Source: Rosistilla oblonga (lineage in GTDB: Bacteria; Planctomycetota; Planctomycetia; Pirellulales; Pirellulaceae). From it: 64,000 nt of DNA. This document shows positions 28,119 through 36,192 of this stretch, in pieces (within the stretch, counting starts at the first letter, position 1; each line of letters begins with the position of its first letter). A model generated the notes under the pieces. It saw nothing but the letters and a program-made list of their open reading frames with translations, did no database searches and was not told the DNA's origin. The position numbers were made by a program, and so were the translations under genes. Location of the stretch: NCBI RefSeq assembly GCF_007751715.1, contig NZ_CP036292.1, positions 682,001-746,000 on the forward strand. Reading direction: 5' to 3'.

Positions 28119-30131
28119 TTAGCGTGCTGTCAGCACCGACTTGGTTCCCAGGTTCGCTTTGCTGCCGCGCGGGCTGTGGTCCAACACGTAGGGACCGAGC
28201 GTCCGATCGAAGTGCAGCAACAGATGCGTCTTTTCAGAAGGCATCAGCCGCTCTGCCGGTTCGAAGGCTTCGCTGTAAAGAGCTTCGGCGGTCAAGCGAA
28301 CCTCGTCGATCTTGCCGATGAAGGGACGCGTCGGTTGGCCGCTGTTGTCCGGGTCGGCACCGACGTACAGCGGATGTTTGTTCTTCTTCCGTTTCCCCTT
28401 GGCGTCGACGGCGGAGATCGGTTTGCCATCGATGAATAGACGGACCTGTTTGCCGTCGAAGACGCCGGCGACGTGAGTCCACTGGCCAACGGGCAGCTTC
28501 TCTTGGGCTTTGGCGGAGTAATATTTGCCGTCCAGATTGAGGTCGAACTGCGGCACTCCTTCGTTGCAGAAGATCGCGTAATCGCTCTGTTGCGTCTTCG
28601 CGACAGCCGCTCGCATCCCCTCGCTCTGACTTGGGTTCAGCCAGGCTTCCAGTGTGAAAGGACCATCGGGCAGTCCGATCGCGTCGCTGGCGATGCGGGC
28701 AGCCGACTGTTCCCCTTTGACTTCCAGGCAGTGGTCGGTTTGGTTGGTGAAATAATCGGCGGGGACAGCGGCCAAGTCGAGCTCGACCGGCGTCGAGACG
28801 CTGGGCAGTTGGATGCGAGCGGTTTCGCCGACGAAGACGCGGTCCAGCGTGATCCGTGGGATCGTCCACGACGCTTGGGGATCCGCGACGCGGCGCAGTT
28901 TGACAACAAAGGTCTCGGTCGCTCCGGCCGCCAACGTCAGGTGGTCGTGATCCAGCGAGCTGAGCCAGTCGCGCGATGCGGTATCGATCGACGCGGTGAC
29001 TTGCATTTTGCGAGGCGACGAATTGTGCAGCTTCACCGTTACCTGCCCCGTCGCCGATCCATCGGTCTGCAACAACAGATCGCTTGCGGTGATCTGCGGT
29101 CGCACTTTGCGAGCCGCTTGGATTTCAGCTAAGAACTCGGGCGTGAACTCTTTGGGATCCATCACGGCACCGACCGGCAACGCGGCGACGGAGATATCGT
29201 CCGGCCGAACGGTGACGATGTTCAAGTGATGCAGGTATCCGGCGCCGGGGATCTCGGCGGAAAGATGACCGCCGGTGGTCGCCAGCGTGTAATAGGCGAT
29301 GCCATCTTTGTGGCCGTCGAAACGCATGTGGTGGATGTGCCCGGCGAAGACAGCCGATACGTTCCCCGCCTTTTTCATCATGCCGTGTACGGTGTCCCAG
29401 TTGGTTCCGGTGTAACCGCCACCGGTCCAGCGTGGATGGTGCAGGAAGACGAAGACATGGTCGAGGCTCTTGTGCCGGTCGAGCGCTTCGCCGAGGAACT
29501 TCAACTGCTGCTCGCTCATCTGTTGCAGCTTGCCGTCGTTGAAGGCCTTTTTGTTGCTGACCGGATCTCCCTCGTCGCTGTAGAGGACGATGAAGCCGGC
29601 GTTCTTGTGGCGGAACGTGTACCACAGCGGGCCGAAGTGCTGTTCGTAATTCGAATCGTGTTGGCCGGCTGGTGCGGGACCCTTGCCTCGCCAATAGACG
29701 TCGTGATTTCCGGCGACCGGGAACCAACGCATCTTCAGCTGGTTCATGATCTCCTTGTATTCGGCCATCTGACGCATCCATTCGGGCTTCTCGTTGTAGC
29801 CCTGAATCAGATCGCCGACCGTCATCACCAGATCGGGCGACAGTAGGTTGGTGTCGGCGACCGCTTGTTCCAGGACCTTCAGCCCCTCGGGGACGCCACC
29901 GGTTCGGTCACCGTAGACGACGAAGTGGAAGACGTCTTCTTCTTTGGCCAGCGGCAGCACTTGGGCCTTGCCGCGAGTGGTGAAGAAGCTGTCGTTGGCC
30001 CGATGTTTGTGATCGTGCGAATGGCCGGCGACACCTTCGTGTGACAAGGCGATGCTGGTTATCGCGAGGGATGTACAAAGGCCTAGCAGTCCGCTGGCCA
30101 CAAAACGAGCGGTCGATGGTTTTACAGTCAT
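28119..30131 (-). CDS. Secreted calcineurin-like metallophosphoesterase with LamG-type domain
   Basis: A 670-aa exported protein (signal peptide ending near IALSHEG, then a His-rich stretch SHDHKH). The phosphoesterase domain (about 65-310) shows the metal-binding blocks GDRTGG, GDLIQG, GNHD, a later FLHHP and GHIHH. The first block has Arg where many members have His, a known variant. Residues about 330-450 form a beta-rich linker, and about 460-660 form a concanavalin A/LamG-like domain (FTLEAWLNPSQSEGM, LFIDGKPIS, KIDEVRLTAEALY). It probably hydrolyses a phosphoester in the periplasm or outside; the substrate is unknown. It is divergent from the sulfatase gene with a shared 120-bp promoter region. 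Confidence 0.9.
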   Translation of the reverse strand: MTVKPSTARFVASGLLGLCTSLAITSIALSHEGVAGHSHDHKHRANDSFFTTRGKAQVLPLAKEEDVFHFVVYGDRTGGVPEGLKVLEQAVADTNLLSPDLVMTVGDLIQGYNEKPEWMRQMAEYKEIMNQLKMRWFPVAGNHDVYWRGKGPAPAGQHDSNYEQHFGPLWYTFRHKNAGFIVLYSDEGDPVSNKKAFNDGKLQQMSEQQLKFLGEALDRHKSLDHVFVFLHHPRWTGGGYTGTNWDTVHGMMKKAGNVSAVFAGHIHHMRFDGHKDGIAYYTLATTGGHLSAEIPGAGYLHHLNIVTVRPDDISVAALPVGAVMDPKEFTPEFLAEIQAARKVRPQITASDLLLQTDGSATGQVTVKLHNSSPRKMQVTASIDTASRDWLSSLDHDHLTLAAGATETFVVKLRRVADPQASWTIPRITLDRVFVGETARIQLPSVSTPVELDLAAVPADYFTNQTDHCLEVKGEQSAARIASDAIGLPDGPFTLEAWLNPSQSEGMRAAVAKTQQSDYAIFCNEGVPQFDLNLDGKYYSAKAQEKLPVGQWTHVAGVFDGKQVRLFIDGKPISAVDAKGKRKKNKHPLYVGADPDNSGQPTRPFIGKIDEVRLTAEALYSEAFEPAERLMPSEKTHLLLHFDRTLGPYVLDHSPRGSKANLGTKSVLTAR

Positions 30132-30250
30132 TTGTATAAAGAAGGTCGTGGAGAGAGGGATGCCCCGAGTTTTTAGAGGTGCTATTCTAGACGATCCGCG
30201 ATAATTCAGGCGTGCAATCTATGTGAAGATTGTACGAAGAGTGATCGCGA

Positions 30251-31780
30251 ATGTGTTGGTTTGTTTTTTACGTTGTCGTTAATCGAGTGGTCGTGCGGAT
30301 GAGTTTTGTTCGGATCGGGATGGCTGGCGTTGTCATCTGCAGCGTGTTGTGTGGCGGTTTGGTTGCGGCGGACGATGTGGCCAGCGGGCAAACCGAATCG
30401 GTGAAGCGTCCATTAAACGTGTTGTTTATTATCTCGGATGATCTGACGTTGAACGCCTTGTCGTGTTACGGCAACGAGGTTTGTCAGACGCCGAATATCG
30501 ACGCCTTGGCTCGCTCCGGCACTCGGTTCACCCACGCCTATTGCCAGGGGACCTATTGCGGTCCGTCGCGAGCATCGTTCATGTCGGGCTATTACCCGCA
30601 CGCGACGGGGATCCTGGGATACATCAGTCCTCGCAAAGCGATCGGCGACCGCGCCACATGGGCTCAGCATTTCAAGAACTCCGGCTACTACACCTCGCGG
30701 GTCAGCAAGATCTTTCACATGGGAGTTCCCGGCGGGATCGAAAAGGGTGACGACGGGGCCGACGATCCGATCTCGTGGACCGAGCGTTTTAATAGCCAGG
30801 GACCGGAATGGCGGGCTCCCGGCAAAGGGGAGACGCTGGAGAACAATCCCGATGGCAAGAAGCCGGCGGTCGGCGGCAACACGTTTGTCGTCGTCGAGGC
30901 CGATGGCGACGACTTGGTCCACAGCGACGGACGGACCGCGGAAAAGGTGTGCCAGTTGATTCATGAGCACAAGGACGAGCCGTTTTTCCTGGGTGTTGGG
31001 TTTGTCCGGCCGCACGTTCCCTTTGTTGCTCCCGCGTCGTATCACGAACCGTTTCCCGAAGCGGAGATGCAGTTGCCTGAAAAAGTGGCTGGCGACTGGG
31101 ACGACATCCCGAAGCTGGGGATCAATTACAAAACCAGCAAGAACATGAAGATGGACGTTCAGCGGCAACGCAAAGCGGTCGCCGGGTATTACGCTTCGGT
31201 CGCTTACATGGACGCTCAAGTGGGCAAGGTGATGGCGGCGCTGCAGGAGGCGGGGATTGCCGATCGCACGATCGTGATCTTCACCAGCGACCACGGCTAC
31301 CATCTGGGCGAACACGATTTCTGGGCCAAGGTCAGCCTGCACGAAGAATCGGTGCTGGTGCCGTTGATCATCCGCGTTCCAGGGAAACAGCCCGCGGTTT
31401 GCGAATCGTTGACCGAGTTGATCGATCTCTATCCGACCGTCTCCAGTTTGTGTGGCTTGGAGGTTCCCAAGCGACTGCAGGGAACCGACATCTCGGGAAT
31501 GCTGGACGATCCCGAACTGGAGCTTCGCGAGACGGCGTTCAGCGTCAACGGCAAAGGCTTCCTGATCCGCAGCCAACGTTACGCCTACATCCGCTACCGC
31601 GAGAACGCTTCGGGGGGCGAAGAGTTATTCGACATGCAAACCGATCCTCAGCAGTACACCAACCTCGTCGACGATCCAGCTTACGCGGCGACGCTGGAAA
31701 AGATGCGTGCCGAATTCGCCAAGACGATGCGCCGCGTCCGCGACAACGACCTCGCCGTGTCTCCGCGCTCCAAGAACTAG
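30251..31780 (+). CDS. Sulfatase (iduronate-2-sulfatase-like)
   Basis: Type I sulfatase that hydrolyses sulfate esters, probably on algal or host polysaccharides. It has the maturation motif CGPSR followed by ASFMSG, whose Cys must be converted to formylglycine by a separate enzyme. Metal-binding blocks are VLFIISDDL at the N-terminus and SDHGYHLGEHDFW in the C-terminal half, the latter typical of the iduronate-sulfatase-like group. GAAGAG before 30251 supports this start; the ATG at 30299 would give a more conventional signal peptide ending near GLVAAD. Its neighbours are a metallophosphoesterase and, downstream, the accessory region. Confidence 0.92.
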   Translation: MCWFVFYVVVNRVVVRMSFVRIGMAGVVICSVLCGGLVAADDVASGQTESVKRPLNVLFIISDDLTLNALSCYGNEVCQTPNIDALARSGTRFTHAYCQGTYCGPSRASFMSGYYPHATGILGYISPRKAIGDRATWAQHFKNSGYYTSRVSKIFHMGVPGGIEKGDDGADDPISWTERFNSQGPEWRAPGKGETLENNPDGKKPAVGGNTFVVVEADGDDLVHSDGRTAEKVCQLIHEHKDEPFFLGVGFVRPHVPFVAPASYHEPFPEAEMQLPEKVAGDWDDIPKLGINYKTSKNMKMDVQRQRKAVAGYYASVAYMDAQVGKVMAALQEAGIADRTIVIFTSDHGYHLGEHDFWAKVSLHEESVLVPLIIRVPGKQPAVCESLTELIDLYPTVSSLCGLEVPKRLQGTDISGMLDDPELELRETAFSVNGKGFLIRSQRYAYIRYRENASGGEELFDMQTDPQQYTNLVDDPAYAATLEKMRAEFAKTMRRVRDNDLAVSPRSKN

Positions 31781-31984
31781 CCGCCAGCGCACTGGCGTCA
31801 GAGCAAATCACTGGCTGAGCCTGCGCCAAGCATTTTTTAGTTTGGGGTATCAGCCGCCACTCGCTAGCGTCCGGTTCTCTCGGTCTACACCGCACAAGCA
31901 CCGACAAATTCCCCTGAGCGCAAGCACGCAACCGTCCAGCGGGACCACCGAGGATGCTTGAAATGCCTAGTCGGATTCGTCACA

Positions 31985-32245
31985 ATGTGTTCCTCAATAG
32001 GGTGGTCTGTTGTCTTGAGTGATCCGGGGACAGGCGCGTCGCCTACGAGATCGCAGGATAGTTCGTTTCGGTCGGGGATCTGGTGAGAATAAGTTGACCA
32101 GAGGTAACCCGCGGACCAGTGAGAGCAGGTCCCTCATTCAACGCTTGAGTTCCCCGGTTCCCGCCCTGAGAGCAAAGCGGATGTCACTTTATTCATGCTC
32201 GAATGTTCGGGTGAGAAACATCGTTATGCTACTTACCCTTACCTG
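31985..32245 (+). repeat. Dispersed element B, copy 1
   Basis: Fills most of the 500-bp gap between the sulfatase and the HEPN-like gene. The best conserved part (32103-32230) shares GTAACC, the CAACGCTTGAGTT..CCGGTTCC block and a terminal GGTGAGAAACATCGTTATGC block with copies at 37564-37685 and 42637-42765. Each copy ends shortly before a gene start. A short reading frame inside is judged spurious. It may be a leader RNA, a promoter module or a decayed mobile element. Confidence 0.6.
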
Positions 32246-32277
32246 AAACATCCGCTGCGTACCCTGCCCAGTCAATC

Positions 32278-32886
32278 GTGATGGAGTACATCATGGCAAA
32301 CTGCACAAAGTCTATCGTGTCACGTGAACGTGAAGTTAACATGTTCGCAGAACTCTCTCACGGTCATTTCGTATTGTGCGAAAATCTACGTGAACAACGC
32401 TCCGGACATCAATACGAATCGATGTCATGCCTGATCGTGGCGGCATTCAAATTTGAAGCATTTCTCAATGATATTGGTTCGCGGTTATTACCTTATTGGG
32501 ATGAAATCGACCGCATCTCGCATCGCAACAAACTTGCCGTTATAGCAAAACAAATTGACTTTCCTGTAGACTATAGCAAGCGGCCATTCCAAACCTTGAT
32601 TGCATTATTCGACGCGAGAAACGAACTTGCGCACGCAAGACCCCAATCTTTAGTGCAAACAGCAAAGGAAGAATCCGGCACTCCGGAAGAGCTGCGTAGG
32701 AGGAAGCCGTTGACAAAGTGGGAATCGCTCTGCACGCTGTCTTTTGCTGAACAGGCATATACCGACACTGAACAGATCGCGGATAAACTTTGGGTTGCTG
32801 CGGGGTACAACATCAACGAACTCCGATCCAGGGGCATGTCGTATTCAATGTCTAGCATCCCCTCCTCAAGAGGAAAGCAAGCATAA
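32278..32886 (+). CDS. HEPN-like protein, putative RNase (first cassette gene)
   Basis: About 200 aa, soluble and alpha-helical, with no signal peptide. The central helix carries RNELAH (within FDARNELAHARP), which fits the RNxxxH catalytic motif of HEPN ribonucleases, and is preceded by a helix with FKFEAFLNDIG typical of that fold. HEPN proteins occur in toxin-antitoxin and phage-defence systems, but no antitoxin gene is adjacent. The start could be 32278 or the ATG at 32293 (MANCTK). The stop codon lies inside the 5' end of attC-1, as in integron cassettes. A+T content is higher than in flanking backbone genes, suggesting transfer. Family call is from the motif only. Confidence 0.62.
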   Translation: MMEYIMANCTKSIVSREREVNMFAELSHGHFVLCENLREQRSGHQYESMSCLIVAAFKFEAFLNDIGSRLLPYWDEIDRISHRNKLAVIAKQIDFPVDYSKRPFQTLIALFDARNELAHARPQSLVQTAKEESGTPEELRRRKPLTKWESLCTLSFAEQAYTDTEQIADKLWVAAGYNINELRSRGMSYSMSSIPSSRGKQA

Positions 32887-32970
32887 CCAACCAATGCACC
32901 GGAGCGGCGGTGGATAATTTCCTGTTTACTTGCACGCCAACCGCCGCCACCCGGTGATTGGTAACGTTCG
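32883..32970 (+). other. attC: attC-like recombination site 1
   Basis: Imperfect dyad: ACCAAT-g-CACCGG-agc-GGCGG on the left pairs with CCGCC-gccac-CCGGTG-ATTGGT on the right, leaving an extrahelical base and an asymmetric unpaired spacer as in integron attC sites. The 5' end reads GCATAAC and the 3' end contains AACGTT. It overlaps the stop codon of the upstream gene. This is the best preserved site in the window. Confidence 0.7.
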
Positions 32971-32983
32971 CCCATAAACTTTC

Positions 32984-33313
32984 ATGCCGATACCTGATTC
33001 CGAACGAGCCGTAGTGGAGGACGCGAAGGTACGTGACTACCTTCTCAATCCGGCGCATCCTGACGGTGGTTCCAAGGCGATCTGGTTTCACTCGCTTGGC
33101 TACGACCGCGATGAATCGCACCACCTTGCCGCCGCTCTACTTGCCATCGCTCGAAATTGCCGAACGTTCGATACCGAAACCACTGGCTTTGGTGTAAAAT
33201 ACAAGGCGTTGGGGACTGTTGGGCGGCCCGAACACCGCCCCGGTGTCGTTTTGACTGTCTGGATCGTCGAGGACGATGATCCTCCACGACTGGTAACTGC
33301 GTATCCTGAATGA
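32984..33313 (+). CDS. DUF6883-like protein
   Basis: A 109-aa protein matching, from memory, the DUF6883 pattern: ERAVV..AKVRDYLLNPAHP near the N-terminus, KAIWFHSLGYDRDE, and the C-terminal VWIVEDDDPPRLVTAYPE. Proteins of this family are often encoded with DUF4926 partners and appear as domains in polymorphic toxins, but the biochemical role is not established. The stop codon overlaps the next start (ATGA), so the two are translationally coupled. It lies directly after attC-1. Confidence 0.75.
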   Translation: MPIPDSERAVVEDAKVRDYLLNPAHPDGGSKAIWFHSLGYDRDESHHLAAALLAIARNCRTFDTETTGFGVKYKALGTVGRPEHRPGVVLTVWIVEDDDPPRLVTAYPE

Positions 33314-33543
33314 TTGCCATGATTGCCGAACACTCGCTCGTTGTCCTTGATGCTGATCCGCCTCACGAGAAACTCACTCGCGGCGACGTGGGGACCGTTG
33401 TGCACGTCTACAAGGGCGGTAGGGGATACGAAGTCGAATTTGTTGATGGTGGTGGTCAGACAGTTGCGCTTGTAACCGTCGGTTCCGACGATGTGCGGCC
33501 CATCAAGGCTGGTGAACTGCTCCACACCCGCAAAACCGCATAG
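33310..33543 (+). CDS. DUF4926-like protein, coupled partner of the DUF6883 gene
   Basis: A 77-aa SH3-like beta protein with the typical core LTRGDVGTVVHVYKGGRGYEVEFVD. Its ATG overlaps the stop of the DUF6883 gene by four bases; a second in-frame ATG lies three codons later. The tight pairing of a small beta-barrel protein with a DUF6883 protein suggests a toxin-antidote or substrate-adaptor pair, which is inference. No attC follows directly; element A copy 1 comes next. Confidence 0.78.
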   Translation: MIAMIAEHSLVVLDADPPHEKLTRGDVGTVVHVYKGGRGYEVEFVDGGGQTVALVTVGSDDVRPIKAGELLHTRKTA

Positions 33544-33560
33544 GGGCGGAGAAAATAAAG

Positions 33561-33619
33561 TGTCAGGACGCTTTCAGACACGCCGGTTTATTAGAGAGTC
33601 CGGACCGCTTTGATTTTGC
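33561..33619 (+). repeat. Dispersed element A, copy 1
   Basis: A 60-bp sequence sharing GCCGGTTTAT.AGAGAGTC..GAC..CTTTGATTTTGC with copies 2-6. It ends 12 bp before the HNH gene ATG, so it could supply that gene's promoter or leader. Confidence 0.6.
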
Positions 33620-33630
33620 ATGAACAAAGA

Positions 33631-33942
33631 ATGAACAGCTGGGGCATCTCTCTCGAAATGGAGACAGCGATCCGCGAACGTGATCAGGCGTGCGTTTACT
33701 GCGGGATTGCATTCCTCGAAGCGGGCGCGAATGGCGGTTCACGAAAACGCGTTGCGACCTGGGAGCACATCGAAAACGACGCTCGCATCGTTACGCTGGA
33801 GAACATCGCCTTGTGTTGCAATTCATGCAACGCAAGCAAGGGAGCAAAAGAGTTGGTGGGCTGGCTGGCATCTGACTACTGCCAACGTAAGAGCATTTCC
33901 CGGGATTCTGTCGCGAGCGTCGTCCAGGCACACTTGGTCTAG
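33631..33942 (+). CDS. HNH endonuclease-like protein
   Basis: A 103-aa protein with a zinc-ribbon HNH fold: CVYCG near residue 22, WEHIENDARIVTLENIALCCNSCNASKG in the middle with the catalytic His and the second CxxC pair. The ATG at 33631 is preferred over a TTG 21 bp upstream. Small stand-alone HNH proteins act as nucleases in restriction, mobile elements or defence; the target is unknown. It follows element A copy 1 and precedes the second palindromic repeat cluster, with no attC detected behind it. Confidence 0.8.
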   Translation: MNSWGISLEMETAIRERDQACVYCGIAFLEAGANGGSRKRVATWEHIENDARIVTLENIALCCNSCNASKGAKELVGWLASDYCQRKSISRDSVASVVQAHLV

Positions 33943-33984
33943 CCCCAGATCGAACTCACACGCCATGGCACCTTGGGGTTGGCT

Positions 33985-35030
33985 AAGAAGAGACGAACCC
34001 GGAGGGAGACACGTTGGAGTTTCATGTAGATGTGTCGCCCTCCGGGCTTTGTTGTGTTTGGCGATCTTGGGACCGGTGACTGACGCCACCGGCAGTTGAT
34101 GTGACGCCCTTCGGGCTCTGCGGGTCCAGTCGGCCACAACCAACCTGCGACTACTCAGGCCGGAGGCTGACACACGACCTGCCGGCGGTGTAAGCCGCCG
34201 GGGTCCAGAACCGCACTCAAAACCTTCTCAGGCCGGAGTCCGACACAGGAACTGCCGGTGGTGTAAACCACCGGTAGGCACCGCCTAGCAAGAATCGACC
34301 AGACCGGAGGGCGGCACATGGGCTTCTGGTATGTGTCGCCCTCCGGGCTTTGTTGTGTTTGGCGATCTTGGAACCGGTGGTTTACACCACCGGCAGTTGC
34401 TGTTCCGCCCTCCGGGCTCTGCCAGTCCGGTCGGCGACAACCAACCGTCGCCTACTCAGGCCGGAGGCCGACACGCGACCTGCCGGCGGTGTAAGCCGCC
34501 GGGGTCCAGAACCGCACTCAAAACCTTTTCAGGCCGGAGGCCGACACAGGAATTGCCGGTGGTGTAAACCACCGGTAGGCACCGCCCAGCAAGAATCGAC
34601 CAGGCCGGAGGACGACACATGGGCTTCTGGTATGTGTCGCCCTCCGGGCTTTGTTGTGTTTGGCGATCTTGGAACCGGTGGTTTACACCACCGGCAGTTG
34701 CTGTTCCGCCCTCCGGGCTCTGCCAGTCCGGTCGGCGACAACCAACCGTCGCCTACTCAGGCCGGAGGCCGACACGCGACCTGCCGGCGGTGTAAGCCGC
34801 CGGGGTCCAGAACCGCACTCAAAACCTTCTCAGGCCGGAGTCCGACACACGACTTGCCGGTGGTGTAAACCACCGGTAGGCACCGCCTAGCAAGAATCGA
34901 CCAGACCGGAGGACGACAAATGAGCTTCTGAATGTGTCGCCCTCCGGGCTTTGTTGTGGCCAGCGATCCTGGGACCGGTGTTTTACACCACGGGCAGTTC
35001 CTGTTCCGCCCTCCGGACTCGGCCAGTTCC
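33985..35030. repeat. Cluster of palindromic intergenic repeats (copy 2)
   Basis: About 1 kb built from the same units as the cluster at 27230-28095. Here a composite of roughly 300 bp is repeated nearly perfectly in tandem (starting near 34320 and 34623, both with ATGTGTCGCCCTCCGGGC then TTTGTTGTGTTTGGCGATC), which indicates a recent duplication. No gene is called inside. Confidence 0.9.
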
Positions 35031-35045
35031 ACACCACCTACACTA

Positions 35046-35090
35046 GCGGTCCGGTTTGTTAAAGTGTTATTGCGTCTTTGAATTCGCCAG
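35046..35090 (+). repeat. Dispersed element A, copy 2 (partial)
   Basis: Short degraded copy with GGTCCGGTTTGTTAAAGTG..ATTGCGTCTTTGAATTCGCCAG, aligned to the 3' half of element A. Confidence 0.4.
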
Positions 35091-35096
35091 AAGGTT

Positions 35097-35471
35097 TTAC
35101 TTTCCTGCCACAACCGCATAAGTCGCCAGCCCGAGCATGATGCTGGTCACCGGTCCCCACAACCGCCGCTCGGGGCGTGACGGTGTGATCCAGTTCAGCA
35201 GCGTGCTGAGCGACTGCACTCCCAGTGCCGCCCACCCGGTCCAGTTCTGCCAGTGGGGCGCCAGGCCAGCGGCCGACGTGATTCCCGCTGCCATGAAGGC
35301 GAGCAATGCGGCAGATAAGAGAGCCACCACACGTCCCTTGGCTGGCAACGCCCCGGGATGCTGGCCTCCTTGTGTCAGCGGTCCCCATGGCGCGCCGGCG
35401 ATCAGGCAACACTGAAACAGGATCACGCCGATGATGATCATCGCGTACGAAATTGCGGCTAGGTGGGGCAT
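35097..35471 (-). CDS. Small membrane protein, unknown (124 aa)
   Basis: Predicted integral membrane protein with about four hydrophobic segments: residues 5-27 (ISYAMIIIGVILFQCC), 48-70 (VVALLSAALLAFMAAGI), 76-92 and 104-121 (VTSIMLGLATYAVVA). No known family was recognised. It is one of the few minus-strand genes of the accessory region. A short open frame lies 14 bp upstream on the same strand and could be co-transcribed. Confidence 0.65.
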   Translation of the reverse strand: MPHLAAISYAMIIIGVILFQCCLIAGAPWGPLTQGGQHPGALPAKGRVVALLSAALLAFMAAGITSAAGLAPHWQNWTGWAALGVQSLSTLLNWITPSRPERRLWGPVTSIMLGLATYAVVAGK

Positions 35472-35485
35472 GAGGTCGATTGTGG

Positions 35486-35692
35486 TTACAGAGGGTTTAG
35501 GGCACCTTCATAGCCACCTCGGTGGTGATGATCCAGGTGGGCTTTGAATTTGCTCGCTCTCTTGTCTACTTGCAAGTCGTTCGACCGTCCCCACTGCTTC
35601 CCGCCGCGATCCAATGTTGGAAACGGATGACGAGAGCTATGTTTGCCGCGCAGGTTGTCACGAGCTAAGATGCTGACTGGTGAACCAATCAT
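35486..35692 (-). CDS. Small basic protein, uncertain (68 aa)
   Basis: Possible gene with a very polar, basic product rich in Lys, Arg, His and Gly (for example KQWGRSNDLQVDKRASKF and HHHRGGYEG). It is co-directional with the membrane protein, 14 bp away. Its ATG overlaps the start of the plus-strand antitoxin-like gene back to back (35690-35692), which is unusual; a TTG inside, before DRGGKQW, could be the true start. Function unknown and coding status unproven. Confidence 0.35.
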   Translation of the reverse strand: MIGSPVSILARDNLRGKHSSRHPFPTLDRGGKQWGRSNDLQVDKRASKFKAHLDHHHRGGYEGALNPL

Positions 35693-35909
35693 GACTGACT
35701 TGCTTGAAAAAGCGTTTGAGCACGCATCAAAACTGCCTCCTCAACAGCAAGACGCACTTGCGAAATGGCTGCTTAACGAGATCGCGGCAGACAACGCATG
35801 GGACGCTACTTTTGCAAAATCACACGCTTTGCTGGCGTCACTCGCTTCGGAAGCGCTGCAGGAGAAGGACGGTGGCGACGCTCAACCACTCGTTCCAGAT
35901 GAACTTTGA
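35691..35909 (+). CDS. Antitoxin-like small protein
   Basis: A 72-aa acidic helical protein (MTDLLEKAFEHASKLPPQQQDALAKWLLNEI) of the kind commonly found directly upstream of RelE/ParE-type toxins in planctomycetes and cyanobacteria. The ATG at 35691 is chosen because the conserved-looking sequence starts there, although the frame extends 48 bp further. The stop codon overlaps the start of the next gene (ATGA). Likely role is neutralising that toxin and regulating the operon. Confidence 0.72.
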   Translation: MTDLLEKAFEHASKLPPQQQDALAKWLLNEIAADNAWDATFAKSHALLASLASEALQEKDGGDAQPLVPDEL

Positions 35910-36148
35910 AATCGTTAACGACCCGTCGTTTTCGCGATTGTTTCGCTTCCCTACCTCAGCACATCCAAAAGCAAACTCGCGATGCCTACCGGAAATTCCT
36001 GGCCGATCCATCCCACCCCGGCTTACGATTCAAGCGAATTGCTGACACCTTTGATTTCCCTAGTGAGATAACCATCCTGCACATTCAACGCTGCAGAACG
36101 ATGGCATGGTGCGGAGTCGCCGATCGAGCCTTTTTAAGTCGAGCATAA
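35906..36148 (+). CDS. RelE/ParE-like toxin with a C-terminus replaced by attC sequence
   Basis: The first about 50 residues match the RelE/ParE mRNase-gyrase-inhibitor fold (TTRRFRDCFASLPQHIQKQTRDAYRKFLADPSHPGLRFKRI, given here as a pattern spanning 5-45). The part expected to carry the catalytic beta-strands (a YSVRI..YRA..W.WIGSH pattern) is absent: from about nucleotide 36060 the frame runs through attC-2 and ends after an unrelated 25-residue tail. It is therefore probably truncated and inactive, or has a changed activity. It overlaps the antitoxin-like gene by four bases. A frameshift near 36045 may also have contributed, since LISLVR appears in another frame there. Confidence 0.6.
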   Translation: MKSLTTRRFRDCFASLPQHIQKQTRDAYRKFLADPSHPGLRFKRIADTFDFPSEITILHIQRCRTMAWCGVADRAFLSRA

Positions 36149-36182
36149 ACCGCGGCCGTCGCGGTTATGCCAAAACGTTAGA
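36091..36182 (+). other. attC: attC-like recombination site 2 (degenerate)
   Basis: Left arm starts GCAGAACGATGGCAT and contains CGGAGTCGCCG; right arm contains CGCGGCCGTCGCGG, then ATGCC and AACGTTAG. GGCAT pairs with ATGCC and the inner GC blocks pair imperfectly. A local hairpin at 36143-36170 (GCATAAACCGCG with CGCGGTTATGC, one bulge) is an alternative explanation for part of it. Confidence 0.45.
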
Positions 36183-36192
36183 ACACAACAAC

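Noticed and set aside
32019-32246. 75-codon frame inside element B copy 1
   Set aside because: The other two copies of element B do not keep this frame open, so conservation is at the nucleotide level.
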